A stretch of DNA of 64,000 nt from Erythrobacter sp. JK5 (GCF_018205975.1 NZ_CP073577.1:1736001-1800000); one strand, 5' to 3'; shown: positions 1 to 7,862, counted from the stretch's first letter. Notes: generated by a model from the sequence alone, not told the origin. Translations and numbers: made by a program.

Positions 1-2
1 CC

Positions 3-56
3 GATTATCGCCAGATGAAGACCGGCGAGAAGTATCTGGTGACGCCCTGGGGGTGA
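3..56 (+). CDS. C-terminal end of a truncated gene, function unknown
   Basis: Reading from base 3 gives 17 in-frame codons (DYRQMKTGEKYLVTPWG) ending at TGA 54-56, followed by a strong hairpin at 71-90. Position before a terminator-like hairpin and the sensible composition suggest the tail of a plus-strand gene that begins left of the window. The fragment is too short for a family assignment. Confidence 0.45.
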   Translation, partial: DYRQMKTGEKYLVTPWG

Positions 57-70
57 GAGTCTTTGGTTTT

Positions 71-90
71 CGCACGCCATCCGGCGTGCG
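71..90. terminator. hairpin with 8-bp perfect stem, possible bidirectional terminator
   Basis: CGCACGCC (71-78) pairs perfectly with GGCGTGCG (83-90) around a 4-nt loop. TTTT precedes it and ATTTCC follows, so it could end both the plus-strand gene stopping at 56 and the minus-strand asparaginase stopping at 183. It is also the left part of a structured repeat that recurs at 22944-23037. Confidence 0.5.
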
Positions 91-95
91 ATTTC

Positions 96-162
96 CTCGC
101 TCACGCGATCAAAGATCGCATCGCTGCGGGCGGCCGGTCGGCCTTGCGGCTGCTGCGCAGCC
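96..162 (+). repeat. structured interspersed repeat, copy A
   Basis: This 67-nt block aligns without gaps to 22971-23037, with about three quarters of positions identical and the strongest conservation in the first 38 nt. It contains GCGATC AAA GATCGC (6-bp stem) and ends in a hairpin GGCTGC/GCAGCC (148-153 with 157-162). Copy B ends in GGTCG/CGACC instead, so the terminal stem is kept while its bases change. The hairpin at 71-90 precedes it as a comparable hairpin precedes copy B. It resembles a REP-type intergenic element. Confidence 0.6.
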
Positions 163-182
163 GGAGTTCGGACCATTCACCA

Positions 183-1163
183 TCATGGATTATCGAAGGC
201 ACGCTGGATCGCGGCAGGATCGGTTTCGCCCGCCGCGATCAGCATTTGCAGCAGGATGCGCGCCTTTTGCGGGTTGAGCGCGCGCGCGGCGACGAAGCGG
301 TTTGCGTCGTCCTCCGGCTCGCGGTCGACCAGCCCCTCGTCCACGCGGCTCGCGCGCACGACCGGCATGCCTCTGGCCGCCAGAGCCACCAACGCCTGCC
401 GCACCGGTTCGGGCATGTTGCCCTCGCCCACGCCCGAGACGACTACGCCGCGCGTGTGATCGGTGACTAGCCGCTCCACGTAATCCGGCGTCATGCCCGC
501 GTGAACGAACAGGATCGGCACGTCGGGCAGGTCCGCGCGGAACGCGAACCGCGCGCCTTCGCCCGTCCGCCACGGCGCACCAAACCAGTCGAGCGAACTC
601 GGCGTCACCAGCCCCACCGAACCGCGCGGGAAGCCCTGGAACGCATCGGTGCCGCGGGTGCGGGTCTTGCGCACGTCGCGCGCGGCGAACACCCGCTCGC
701 CCATCACCACCAGCACGCCCCGGCCCGCTGCGTGCGGGTCGCTCGCCACGCGCATCGCGTTGGCGAAATTCCGAAGGCCGTCATAGCCCACCGCCGTCGC
801 CGGGCGCATCGCGCCGACCAGCACCACCGGCTTGGTGGTCGGCAGGGTCAGGTCGAGCAGGAACGCGGTTTCCTCGACCGTGTCGGTGCCGTGGGTGACG
901 ATCACGCCGTTGCACTCCGGATCGGCGATGGCGGCGGAGATGGCACCGTGCAGCCTGTGCCAGATCGCCGGTGTCATATCCTCCGAACCGACAGCGGCGA
1001 CCTGCTCGCCTGTCAGATTGGCTGCGATGCCGAGGTCCGCGACCAGCCCGAGAAATTCCTCGATCCCGATCTGCCCCGGCCGATACTCGTGCCGGGTGGC
1101 CGAATCGGCCTTGCCCGCGATGGTGCCGCCGGTCGCAAGCACGGTGAGATTGGGAATGCTCAT
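183..1163 (-). CDS. L-asparaginase (bacterial-type asparaginase/glutaminase family)
   Basis: This 326-residue protein should hydrolyse L-asparagine to aspartate and ammonia. Both catalytic signatures are present: LATGGTIAG near residues 9-17, carrying the nucleophilic threonine T14, and VTHGTDTVEET near residues 88-98, carrying the second Thr-Asp pair. VLVGAMRP follows as in the family. Length is typical of the ~330-residue family. There is no obvious signal peptide, so it is probably cytoplasmic. It stands alone, with the structured repeat at 71-162 on its 3' side and tRNA-Val beyond its 5' end. Which of the type I or type II subfamilies it belongs to cannot be settled by eye. Confidence 0.93.
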   Translation of the reverse strand: MSIPNLTVLATGGTIAGKADSATRHEYRPGQIGIEEFLGLVADLGIAANLTGEQVAAVGSEDMTPAIWHRLHGAISAAIADPECNGVIVTHGTDTVEETAFLLDLTLPTTKPVVLVGAMRPATAVGYDGLRNFANAMRVASDPHAAGRGVLVVMGERVFAARDVRKTRTRGTDAFQGFPRGSVGLVTPSSLDWFGAPWRTGEGARFAFRADLPDVPILFVHAGMTPDYVERLVTDHTRGVVVSGVGEGNMPEPVRQALVALAARGMPVVRASRVDEGLVDREPEDDANRFVAARALNPQKARILLQMLIAAGETDPAAIQRAFDNP

Positions 1164-1273
1164 CGCCTGCGCCGATAGCCCCGCTGCCCCTCACAGGCCA
1201 GACAGCAATTGATTTTCAGGATTCGCGCGCTAGATGGCACCCACCGCTTCGCTTTGGCGAAGGTCTGGCCGTG

Positions 1274-1349
1274 GGGCGATTAGCTCAGTTGGTAGAGCAT
1301 CTCGTTTACACCGAGAGGGTCGGCAGTTCGAGCCTGTCATCGCCCACCA
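1274..1349 (+). tRNA. tRNA-Val (anticodon TAC)
   Basis: A complete cloverleaf is visible: acceptor GGGCGAT/ATCGCCC, D arm with AGCTCAGTTGGTAGAGC, anticodon stem TCTCG/CGAGA around loop TTTACAC giving anticodon TAC, and T arm with GTTCGAGCC. The discriminator A and a genomically encoded CCA end the gene at 1349. Confidence 0.97.
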
Positions 1350-1395
1350 GTTTCGACGGCACGAATTGATCCGGGGGATCAATCCGGGTCGAAAC
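1350..1395 (+). repeat. nested inverted repeat immediately 3' of tRNA-Val
   Basis: Outer arms GTTTCGAC (1350-1357) and GTCGAAAC (1388-1395) pair perfectly, and inner arms ATTGATC (1365-1371) and GATCAAT (1377-1383) pair perfectly around a 5-nt loop. It begins at the base after the tRNA CCA. It could be a 3' trailer processing structure or a terminator without a clear U tract. Confidence 0.55.
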
Positions 1396-1423
1396 TCCCG
1401 AGCGCAAGCGAGGGGTCACCCCC

Positions 1424-2005
1424 TTATTTCGCAAGCGCCGCGCGGATTTCCGCGATCGCGCCCTCACTGCTCCATTCGTAATCGCCCGCGACGCGGAACA
1501 CTTCCCTGCCTTCGGCATCGAACAGGATCGTGGTCGGCAGCAGACCGCCCTGGGTAAATCGCACCGCGAGTTCGGATTCGGGATCGAGCCACGGTTCGAG
1601 ATTGCGGAAATCGCGCTCGGCGAAGAACGGCGTGACGACCTCGGCGCCGCGAATATCCTGGCTGATGGTCAGCACCTTCACCTCGTCGCCCAGTTCGTCC
1701 GCCAGATCGTCGAGCAGCGGCATTTCGACAACGCACGGCGCGCACCATGTCGCCCACAGGTTGAGCAGCACCGGCGTGCCCTTCAGATCGGCGAGCGCGA
1801 GCGCATTTCCGTCCGGGTCCTGGAACGTCAGATCGGGCAATTCGGTCCCCGCCTGCGCGCGCACGATCTTGCCCGGCAGCGGCGGCGGCGCGGGCGCGTC
1901 GGCTGCGGGAGCTGCGCTCTCCCGTTGCGAAGTCTCGCCGGGGGCCGTATCGCACCCGGCCAGAGCGAAGACCGACAGGGCGATTATGAGCAAAGACCGG
2001 GACAT
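1424..2005 (-). CDS. TlpA/ResA-family thioredoxin-like lipoprotein
   Basis: This 193-residue envelope protein has an N-terminal lipobox (LAGC, C18), an Ala/Pro-rich linker to about residue 50, and a thioredoxin fold with the redox motif WCAPC (C88, C91) inside [12 protein letters not shown]. The later GLLPTT contains the cis-proline typical of the fold. Such proteins are periplasm-facing disulfide reductases. The start at 2005 is chosen because it alone gives the lipoprotein signal. Longer readings add about 100 unrelated residues that lie over argH. It is divergent from, and nearly abuts, argH, an arrangement common in alphaproteobacteria. Confidence 0.88.
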   Translation of the reverse strand: MSRSLLIIALSVFALAGCDTAPGETSQRESAAPAADAPAPPPLPGKIVRAQAGTELPDLTFQDPDGNALALADLKGTPVLLNLWATWCAPCVVEMPLLDDLADELGDEVKVLTISQDIRGAEVVTPFFAERDFRNLEPWLDPESELAVRFTQGGLLPTTILFDAEGREVFRVAGDYEWSSEGAIAEIRAALAK

Positions 2006-2023
2006 ATCGGGTTCCAACCAGAT

Positions 2024-3397
2024 GTGGGGGGCAGGTTCGCCGACGGACCTAGCGCGATCATGCGCGAAATCAATGCCTCGATCCCGTTCGACAAGGCGCT
2101 GTGGCGGCAGGATATCGCGGCTTCGCAGGCGCATGTGGCGATGCTGGCGAAGCAGGGGATCGTCAGCGCGGCCGACGCGAAGGCCATTGCATACGGTCTC
2201 GCGCAAATAGCCGGCGAGTACGAGCAGGATGGCGTGCCCGAGGACTGGGACCTCGAAGACATCCACATGACCACCGAGGCGCGGCTGACCGAGCTGATCG
2301 GCCCTGCCGCCGGACGCCTCCACACCGCGCGCAGCCGCAACGATCAGGTCGCGACCGATTTCAAGCTGTGGGTGCGCGAGGCGCTGGACGCGATGGATGC
2401 TGGGCTGGCCGATCTTCAGCGCGCGCTAGTGGCCCGCGCGGGCGAGCACGCGGACAGCATCATGCCCGGCTTCACCCATCTGCAGACGGCGCAGCCGGTG
2501 ACGCTGGGGCATCACCTGATGGCTTACTACGCAATGCTTCGCCGCGACCGCTCGCGGCTCGCCGATGCGCGCACGCGGCTCAACGAATGCCCGCTCGGCA
2601 GCGCCGCGCTGGCCGGGACCGGGTTCCCGATCGACCGCGATGCAACGTCGCAAGCGCTCGGTTTCGACCGGCCCACCGCCAACTCGCTCGACGCCGTGTC
2701 CGACCGCGATTTCGCGCTCGATTACCTGTTCGCCGCGAGCCAGTGCGCGCTGCACCTCTCGCGCCTCGCCGAGGAACTGATCCTGTGGGCGAGCCAGCCC
2801 TTCGGCTTTGTGCGGATGCCCGATGCGCTCTCGACCGGCTCCTCGATAATGCCGCAGAAGAAGAACCCCGACGCCGCCGAACTGGTGCGCGGCCATGCGG
2901 GGCGGGTGATCGGCTGCGCCACCGCGCTGATGGTGACGATGAAGGGCCTGCCGCTCGCCTATTCGAAGGACATGCAGGACGACAAGCCGCCGGTGTTCGA
3001 GGCCGCCGGGCTGATGGAGCTCTCGATCGCCGCGATGACCGGGATGATCGCCGATGCGACCTTCCGCACCGAGCGGATGCGGCAGGCCGCCGAACTCGGC
3101 TTCGCCACCGCCACCGATCTCGCCGACTGGCTGGTGCGCGAGGCCGACATCCCGTTCCGCGAGGCGCACCACATCACCGGCGCGGCGGTAAAGCTGGCCG
3201 AGGAAAGCAATTGCGCGCTGATCGAACTGCCGCTCGCCGAGTTGCAGGCGATCGACGCGCGGATCGACGCACGGGTGTTCGACGCCCTCTCGGTCGACGC
3301 GTCGGTCGCCGCGCGCGCCTCCTATGGCGGAACCGCGCCCGAGCAGGTAAGGCTGCAGGTTGCGCGCGCTCGCGCCGAGCTCGGGATGGATGGATGA
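2024..3397 (+). CDS. argH: argininosuccinate lyase, 5' end disturbed by an apparent one-base deletion
   Basis: ArgH splits argininosuccinate into arginine and fumarate, the last step of arginine synthesis. The body is intact: [13 protein letters not shown] near the N-terminus and the superfamily signature [12 protein letters not shown]. The usual beginning SNQMWGGRFA is split between two frames. ATG 2022 reads MWGAG and leaves the gene, while the gene frame gives GGRFADGP. A run of six G at 2026-2031 would need seven. As the sequence stands, GTG 2024 gives a 457-residue protein of normal length. With the extra G, ATG 1986 ([18 protein letters not shown]) or ATG 2022 would be the start. ATG 1986 would overlap the divergent TlpA gene by 20 bases. 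Confidence 0.9.
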   Translation: MGGRFADGPSAIMREINASIPFDKALWRQDIAASQAHVAMLAKQGIVSAADAKAIAYGLAQIAGEYEQDGVPEDWDLEDIHMTTEARLTELIGPAAGRLHTARSRNDQVATDFKLWVREALDAMDAGLADLQRALVARAGEHADSIMPGFTHLQTAQPVTLGHHLMAYYAMLRRDRSRLADARTRLNECPLGSAALAGTGFPIDRDATSQALGFDRPTANSLDAVSDRDFALDYLFAASQCALHLSRLAEELILWASQPFGFVRMPDALSTGSSIMPQKKNPDAAELVRGHAGRVIGCATALMVTMKGLPLAYSKDMQDDKPPVFEAAGLMELSIAAMTGMIADATFRTERMRQAAELGFATATDLADWLVREADIPFREAHHITGAAVKLAEESNCALIELPLAELQAIDARIDARVFDALSVDASVAARASYGGTAPEQVRLQVARARAELGMDG

Positions 3398-3663
3398 TGC
3401 GGATAGTACTTCTTTGCGGATGCGCGCTGGCGCTGGCGGCCTGCGGCTCGCGCGCGCAGCTGACCCCGCCCGAAGGCGCGAGCCTGCCGGTCGCCGCCTA
3501 TGGCGCACCCGAACAGCCGACCGCCGAGGAACTGCTCGAACTGGAAACCCTTGCCGCTCCGCAGCGCAGTGTGGAATTGCGCCGCCGCTCCGAAGAGCGC
3601 GAGGATGACCCGTTCGACCTGCCCCCGAATAGACCGACGAGACGATGGACCATTTTGCCCTGA
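3394..3663 (+). CDS. small lipoprotein between argH and lysA, candidate LptM
   Basis: An 89-residue lipoprotein begins at ATG 3394, overlapping the argH stop as ATGA, and ends 19 bases inside lysA, so translation is probably coupled. The signal [17 protein letters not shown] ends in lipobox LAAC. The segment after it ([10 protein letters not shown]) resembles the short motif at the N-terminus of LptM/YifL lipoproteins, which assist LptD maturation. Small lipoproteins are commonly found between argH and lysA in alphaproteobacteria. The rest is charged and low in complexity (REDD, RRRSEER). Lipoprotein status is clear; the LptM assignment is inference. Confidence 0.7.
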   Translation: MMRIVLLCGCALALAACGSRAQLTPPEGASLPVAAYGAPEQPTAEELLELETLAAPQRSVELRRRSEEREDDPFDLPPNRPTRRWTILP

Positions 3664-4904
3664 AGGACGGCGTGCTGCACGCCGAGGACGTGCCGCTGCC
3701 GCGCATTGCAGATGAGGTCGGGACGCCGGTCTATGTCTATTCGCGCGCCACGCTGGAGCGGCATGCACAGGTGTTTCGCGACGGGCTGTCGGATGTGCCC
3801 GACAAGCTGATCGCCTTCGCGGTCAAGTCCAACCCCAACCTTGCGGTGCTCAAGGTGCTGCAGCGGCAGGGATACGGCGCGGATGTCGTGTCGGTCGGCG
3901 AGATGCGCCGCGCGCTTGCGGCCGGGATCGCGCCCGAACTGATCGTGTTCTCGGGCGTCGGCAAGACCCGCGCCGAGCTGACTGCCGCGCTCGAAGCGGG
4001 GATCGGGCAGTTCAACATCGAGAGCGAGGAAGAGGGCCTCGAGCTGGCCGAACTCGCCGCCGCAATGGGGCTGACCGCGCATTGCGCGCTGCGGATCAAC
4101 CCGGATGTCGATGCCGGGACGCACGACAAGATCTCGACCGGCAAGGCCGACAACAAGTTCGGCGTGCCGATCGATCAGGCGGGGCAGATCTTCGGCAAGC
4201 TCGCGAGCCATGACGGCGTCAACCTGCGCGGGGTCGCGGTGCATATCGGCAGCCAGCTCGGCGAACTGGCACCGCTCGAACGCGCCTTCGCCAAGCTGGG
4301 CGAACTGGTCGCGGCGCTGCGCGGCGCGGGCCATGCAATCACCCATGTCGATCTCGGCGGCGGGCTGGGAGTGCCGTATCGCAAGGGCGAACAGCTGCCC
4401 TCCCCGGCCGAATACGGCGCAATGGTCGCGCGGGTGACGCGGGACTGGGGCGTGAAGCTGATCTTCGAGCCGGGCCGGGTGATCGCGGGCAATGCCGGAG
4501 TGCTGCTGACGCGCGTGGTGCGGGTCAAGCGCGGGCTGAACCACCCGTTCGTGATCGTCGATGCGGCGATGAACGATCTCGCCCGCCCGGCTCTCTACGG
4601 AGCCTACCATCATTTCGAAGCGGTCGAACCGACCGGCGCGGACATGACCGCGAACATTGTCGGCCCGATCTGCGAAACCGGCGACACCTTCGCGATGGGC
4701 CGCGAATGCGACGCGCTGCAAAGCGGCGATCTCGCGGTGTTCCGCACCGCCGGTGCCTATGGCGCGACGATGGCGTCGAGCTACAATTCGCGCGGCTTCG
4801 TGGCCGAGGTGCTGGTCGATGGCGACAAGTTCGCCGTCGTGGCCGACCGGATCGCGGCGGGCGCGATCATGGATGCCGAGCGCGTGCCCGAATGGCTGGC
4901 CTGA
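3645..4904 (+). CDS. lysA: diaminopimelate decarboxylase
   Basis: LysA decarboxylates meso-diaminopimelate to L-lysine with pyridoxal phosphate. The 419-residue protein shows the fold III PLP-decarboxylase signature: PLP lysine K61 in AFAVKSNPNLAVLKVL, the HIGSQLG strand, glycine loop DLGGGLGVPY, phosphate-binding EPGRVI, the partner-subunit cysteine loop GPICETGD, and AGAYGATMASSYNSR near the C-terminus. Length is normal. It overlaps the upstream lipoprotein gene and is followed after 6 bases by the siroheme synthase gene, so argH, the lipoprotein, lysA and that gene are probably one transcript. Confidence 0.96.
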   Translation: MDHFALKDGVLHAEDVPLPRIADEVGTPVYVYSRATLERHAQVFRDGLSDVPDKLIAFAVKSNPNLAVLKVLQRQGYGADVVSVGEMRRALAAGIAPELIVFSGVGKTRAELTAALEAGIGQFNIESEEEGLELAELAAAMGLTAHCALRINPDVDAGTHDKISTGKADNKFGVPIDQAGQIFGKLASHDGVNLRGVAVHIGSQLGELAPLERAFAKLGELVAALRGAGHAITHVDLGGGLGVPYRKGEQLPSPAEYGAMVARVTRDWGVKLIFEPGRVIAGNAGVLLTRVVRVKRGLNHPFVIVDAAMNDLARPALYGAYHHFEAVEPTGADMTANIVGPICETGDTFAMGRECDALQSGDLAVFRTAGAYGATMASSYNSRGFVAEVLVDGDKFAVVADRIAAGAIMDAERVPEWLA

Positions 4905-4910
4905 AGCGGC

Positions 4911-5765
4911 ATGGCTGAACTCGCCAGCCTTCCGCTGTTCCACCGGATCGCCGGGCAGAAGGTGCTGGTGCTGGGCGAAGGCGATGCCGCCGAACCCAAG
5001 CGGCGGCTGGTGACACGCGCCGGGGGTATCGTGATCGACGATCAGGCGCAGGCGGTGGACGAAGGCGTTCGCATCGCCTTCGTCGCATATGAGGACCCGA
5101 AAGCCTGCGAGGTCGCGGCGATCAACCTGCGGTGCGCCGGGATGCTGGTCAATGTCGTCGACCGGCCCGAATTGTGCGATTTCACCACTCCGAGCATTCT
5201 CGAACGCGACCCGCTGCTGATCGCGATCGGCACCGGCGGCGCATCGGCGGGGCTCGCCAAGCATGTGCGCCTGCGGCTCGAACGGTTCCTTCCGGCCACG
5301 CTGGGCAAGCTGGCAGACGCGCTCCATGCCGTTCGCCCGAAGCTGCGTGAGCGATTCCCCGGCAGTGCCGAGCGGCGCCGCGCCCTCGACGAGGCGCTGC
5401 GCGAAGGCGGCGCGCTCGATGCGATCGATCCAGCATCGCACGAACGTGTATCGGGCTGGGTCGAAGGTTCGCAGACGGCGAACGCAGCCGAATGGCACGA
5501 AGTGGATCTGGCCAGCGACGATCCGGACGACCTGACGATCCGCCAGTCGCGCTTGCTGGGAGAGGCCGATGCGCTCTGCCTCCACGGAGATATCGCCCCT
5601 GCAATCCTTGCCCGCGCGCGTGCCGATGCCCTGCGGCTGACGTGCGACAAAGCCGTTTGCCCGCTCGCCGATCCCCGTGACCCTACCGGTGGGATGCCGG
5701 TCTGCGCCGGGGCAAACCGGACCGGCGGTGTGACCGTGATCCTGCGCCGCGAAACCGAACGCTAG
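4911..5765 (+). CDS. precorrin-2 dehydrogenase/sirohydrochlorin ferrochelatase with truncated SUMT-like tail
   Basis: The first ~200 residues match the Met8/CysG N-terminal unit: LPLFHRIAGQKVLVLGEGDAA (NAD-binding strand and loop), LVNVVDRPELCDFTTPS, then IGTGGASAGLAKHVRLRLE. This part oxidises precorrin-2 and inserts iron to make siroheme. The last ~80 residues contain DDPDDLTIRQSRLLGEADA followed by a LHGD segment. These line up with GDPELLTLRAARLLATAGL and VVHDG in the full CobA at 38368, but the rest of a methyltransferase is absent. So it looks like a CysG whose SUMT domain has decayed, with CobA supplied separately. It converges on the regulator gene, with a 4-bp overlap of stops. Confidence 0.85.
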   Translation: MAELASLPLFHRIAGQKVLVLGEGDAAEPKRRLVTRAGGIVIDDQAQAVDEGVRIAFVAYEDPKACEVAAINLRCAGMLVNVVDRPELCDFTTPSILERDPLLIAIGTGGASAGLAKHVRLRLERFLPATLGKLADALHAVRPKLRERFPGSAERRRALDEALREGGALDAIDPASHERVSGWVEGSQTANAAEWHEVDLASDDPDDLTIRQSRLLGEADALCLHGDIAPAILARARADALRLTCDKAVCPLADPRDPTGGMPVCAGANRTGGVTVILRRETER

Positions 5766-6760
5766 GCCGCCACCGCGAGCGGCATTTCGATCGCGGCGAA
5801 GTACCGCGCCATCGCATCGACGCTGCGATCGCTCAGCGCGATGAAGGTGCGACGCTTGTCGCTCGAATCCGCGATCCGCTCGAACACTCCGGTATCGACC
5901 AGCTGCTTGATCCAGCGCAGCGCGGTGGTCGCCGGAACGCCGGCCGCGATGCACAGCGACGTCACCGAAACCCGTGTGTGCTCGGCATGCGCGGCGGTGA
6001 GATCGAGCAGCATGTCCCAAGCCGGATCGGAGAACAGCTCGGCATCGAAGAACTTGCTGCGCGCCTGCCTGCGGACGATGATCTGTCGCACCAGTCGCGG
6101 GTCGGGCAGCGGCGGTCGCACCGACTTCCCGCCCAGAGTGCCCGGTGCCCCGCCGTCGCCGGGGCCGCGCCAGTCGCGCCTGGAATCGGCCAGCCGCCGG
6201 GGTTCGGCCAATCCATCCGCGGAAATCCGGTCGAGCTGCTGCGCGATCGCTTCGACCTGCTGCGATAGCCGCAACAGCGCGAGGCGATCGTCCTCGGTCA
6301 TTTCGCGCACCCTTCGATTGGCGACGGTCCGCATCACCCGGCCGACCGCAACCACCCGTTCCGCGCGGCTCGGCTGAACCAGGATTTGCGGGCTGGACTG
6401 GTCGAGCGCGTCGAACACATCGTCGAGCGCGTCGAGCGAGGTCGAGACGATCAGCTGCGCCCCGGCGCGCGCCGCGCGCATGTCGAGCCGCGCCAGCGCC
6501 GCCAGTGTCGCTGCGTCGACCAGCGGGCAATCGACCAGCACCACATCGCCCAGCAGCGCGATCGGACCTGCGAGCAGCACGCCGAGATCTCCGCCATCGA
6601 GCGTGCGAAACCCCGCTCCGGCAAGGTCTTCCGCGATCTGTCGCCTGATTCCCGCCCGGTCGCCGAAAATCGCGACCCGCGCGGGCAATCCCGCTCCGTC
6701 GCGCGCCAAGTTGCGATCGCTGGAATCGTAATTGAAGTCTTCGGGCTCACTCTTGACCAT
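5762..6760 (-). CDS. winged-helix DNA-binding protein with receiver-like N-terminal half
   Basis: This 332-residue protein has two parts. Residues ~25-140 alternate strands and helices like a Rossmann or receiver domain (RVAIFGDRAG, VVLVDCPLVDA, LIVSTSLDALDDVF, ILVQPSRAE), but I cannot identify a clear phosphoacceptor set. Residues ~235-330 form a MarR/winged-helix region with an HTH (VSVTSLCIAAGVPATTALRW) and a basic wing (DSSDKRRT). A good Shine-Dalgarno (GAGGAGG) precedes ATG 6760. It is divergent from the ECF sigma gene. A transcription regulator is likely; ligand and targets are unknown. Confidence 0.75.
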   Translation of the reverse strand: MVKSEPEDFNYDSSDRNLARDGAGLPARVAIFGDRAGIRRQIAEDLAGAGFRTLDGGDLGVLLAGPIALLGDVVLVDCPLVDAATLAALARLDMRAARAGAQLIVSTSLDALDDVFDALDQSSPQILVQPSRAERVVAVGRVMRTVANRRVREMTEDDRLALLRLSQQVEAIAQQLDRISADGLAEPRRLADSRRDWRGPGDGGAPGTLGGKSVRPPLPDPRLVRQIIVRRQARSKFFDAELFSDPAWDMLLDLTAAHAEHTRVSVTSLCIAAGVPATTALRWIKQLVDTGVFERIADSSDKRRTFIALSDRSVDAMARYFAAIEMPLAVAA

Positions 6761-6853
6761 GGACTCGCCTCCTCGATTGCGGAACGAGAGTAGAACAAAA
6801 CGTGTTCAGGTCAAGAATTCGTTGCCGCCTTGCGATTTTTCGCGGCCTGCATT

Positions 6854-6880
6854 GAACCTTTTGCGCTTCGCGTCAGACTA
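6854..6880 (+). promoter_or_regulatory. possible ECF-type promoter of the sigma factor gene
   Basis: GAACC (6854-6858) and CGTCAGACTA (6871-6880) lie just upstream of ATG 6889 and resemble the GAAC ... CGTC/TCTGA elements of ECF promoters. The spacer is several bases shorter than the usual 16-17, so this is a weak call. If real it would imply autoregulation with a very short leader. Confidence 0.3.
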
Positions 6881-6888
6881 CCCGGGCA

Positions 6889-7491
6889 ATGACGCAAGCG
6901 CTTCGCCCCGGGTCCGTGCCGCCAGCCGGTGCAGTTTTCGACGAGTTGCTCGTCATGCTGGCGCAGCAGGGCGACAAGCGCGCGCTCGAACGCCTGCATG
7001 CGCGCTGGAATCCTCGTCTCGCCCGCGCCGCGCTGCGTTATACCGGCGATGCCGACCTCGCGCGCGATCTGGTGCAGGAATGCTGGATCGGCATCTGGAA
7101 AGGCCTCGGTCGCCTGCGCGATCCGGCGCGGTTTCGTGCCTATGCCTTTGCGGTATTGCACCGGCGCGGCGCCGACCACCTGCGGCGCGTGATCGGCGAG
7201 CGTACCCATGCGGCCGCGCTGGCCGATAACGGAACCGACGATCCCTCGTTCCCCGCGATGCAGGCCGAGCGGCTCGCGCTGCACCAGGCGTTCGCTGCAC
7301 TGCCGCCCGACCAGCGCCTGGCCGCGCATCTGCATTTCGTCGAAGGGCTGACCCTGCGCGAGATCGCCGAGGTGCAGGATGTCGCCACCGGTACCGCGAA
7401 GAGCCGCCTGTTCCACGCCCGCCGCAAGCTGAAAGCGGCCCTGAGCGGGCAAACACCCGAAACCACCGACCCCCAAGGAGAACCCGTATGA
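6889..7491 (+). CDS. RNA polymerase sigma factor, ECF type
   Basis: The 200-residue protein has sigma region 2 (ALRYTGDADLARDLVQECW through FRAYAFAVLHRRGADHLRR, residues ~47-105) and sigma region 4 (LPPDQRLAAHLHFVEGLTLR then EIAEVQDVATGTAKSR, residues ~140-190), with no sigma 1 or 3. This is the ECF layout. Its last codons overlap the start of the DUF6768 membrane gene (ATGA at 7488-7491), so the two are translationally coupled, as sigma/anti-sigma pairs usually are. Confidence 0.9.
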   Translation: MTQALRPGSVPPAGAVFDELLVMLAQQGDKRALERLHARWNPRLARAALRYTGDADLARDLVQECWIGIWKGLGRLRDPARFRAYAFAVLHRRGADHLRRVIGERTHAAALADNGTDDPSFPAMQAERLALHQAFAALPPDQRLAAHLHFVEGLTLREIAEVQDVATGTAKSRLFHARRKLKAALSGQTPETTDPQGEPV

Positions 7492-7862
7492 ACACCCATG
7501 ACGAACGGATCGCCGCCGCGCTCGACGAGGACGACAAGGCCTTTCTCGCCTCACTGGACGAGGGACGCGGCATGTTCACCCAGATCGGAGACGTGCTTGT
7601 CGGCCCGCTCGGCGGCTGGTCGAAGCTGATATTCGCCGTGGCATTCGTGCTTGGCTTTGTGCTGCTTTATGCAGGGTGGCGCTTTTTCACCGCCGAAGCA
7701 TCCGATGAGATGGTGTGGTGGGGCGCGATTACGCTCGCCGTCCTGATGATGCAGGGCTTCATCAAGGAATGGTTCTACAACCGCATGAACATGCTCGCCA
7801 TCCTGCGCGAGGTGAAGAAGCTGCAGCTGCAGGTTGCGCTGCTTTCCTCGGACAAGGGCTAG
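7488..7862 (+). CDS. DUF6768 family membrane protein, presumed partner of the ECF sigma factor
   Basis: The 124-residue protein has a soluble acidic N-terminus (IAAALDEDDKAFLASLDE), two hydrophobic segments (residues ~46-63 and ~73-88) and a basic amphipathic tail. This layout fits the DUF6768 family as I recall it, which is often encoded directly after ECF sigma genes. Coupling to the sigma gene suggests an anti-sigma or signal-transducing role, but no zinc-binding HxxxCxxC motif is present and no function is proven. Its stop overlaps the convergent L,D-transpeptidase stop by 4 bp. Confidence 0.75.
   Translation: MNTHDERIAAALDEDDKAFLASLDEGRGMFTQIGDVLVGPLGGWSKLIFAVAFVLGFVLLYAGWRFFTAEASDEMVWWGAITLAVLMMQGFIKEWFYNRMNMLAILREVKKLQLQVALLSSDKG

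Noticed and set aside
1209..1236. TTGATT ... TAGATG as a tRNA-Val promoter
   Set aside because: The -10 is poor and the spacer is 16 bp. A promoter must exist, but this one is not convincing enough to list.
3498..6530. A 1010-codon open frame on the minus strand across lysA, the siroheme synthase and part of the regulator
   Set aside because: It is antisense to clear genes, has Arg/Ala-rich composition typical of a shadow frame in GC-rich DNA, and no domain.
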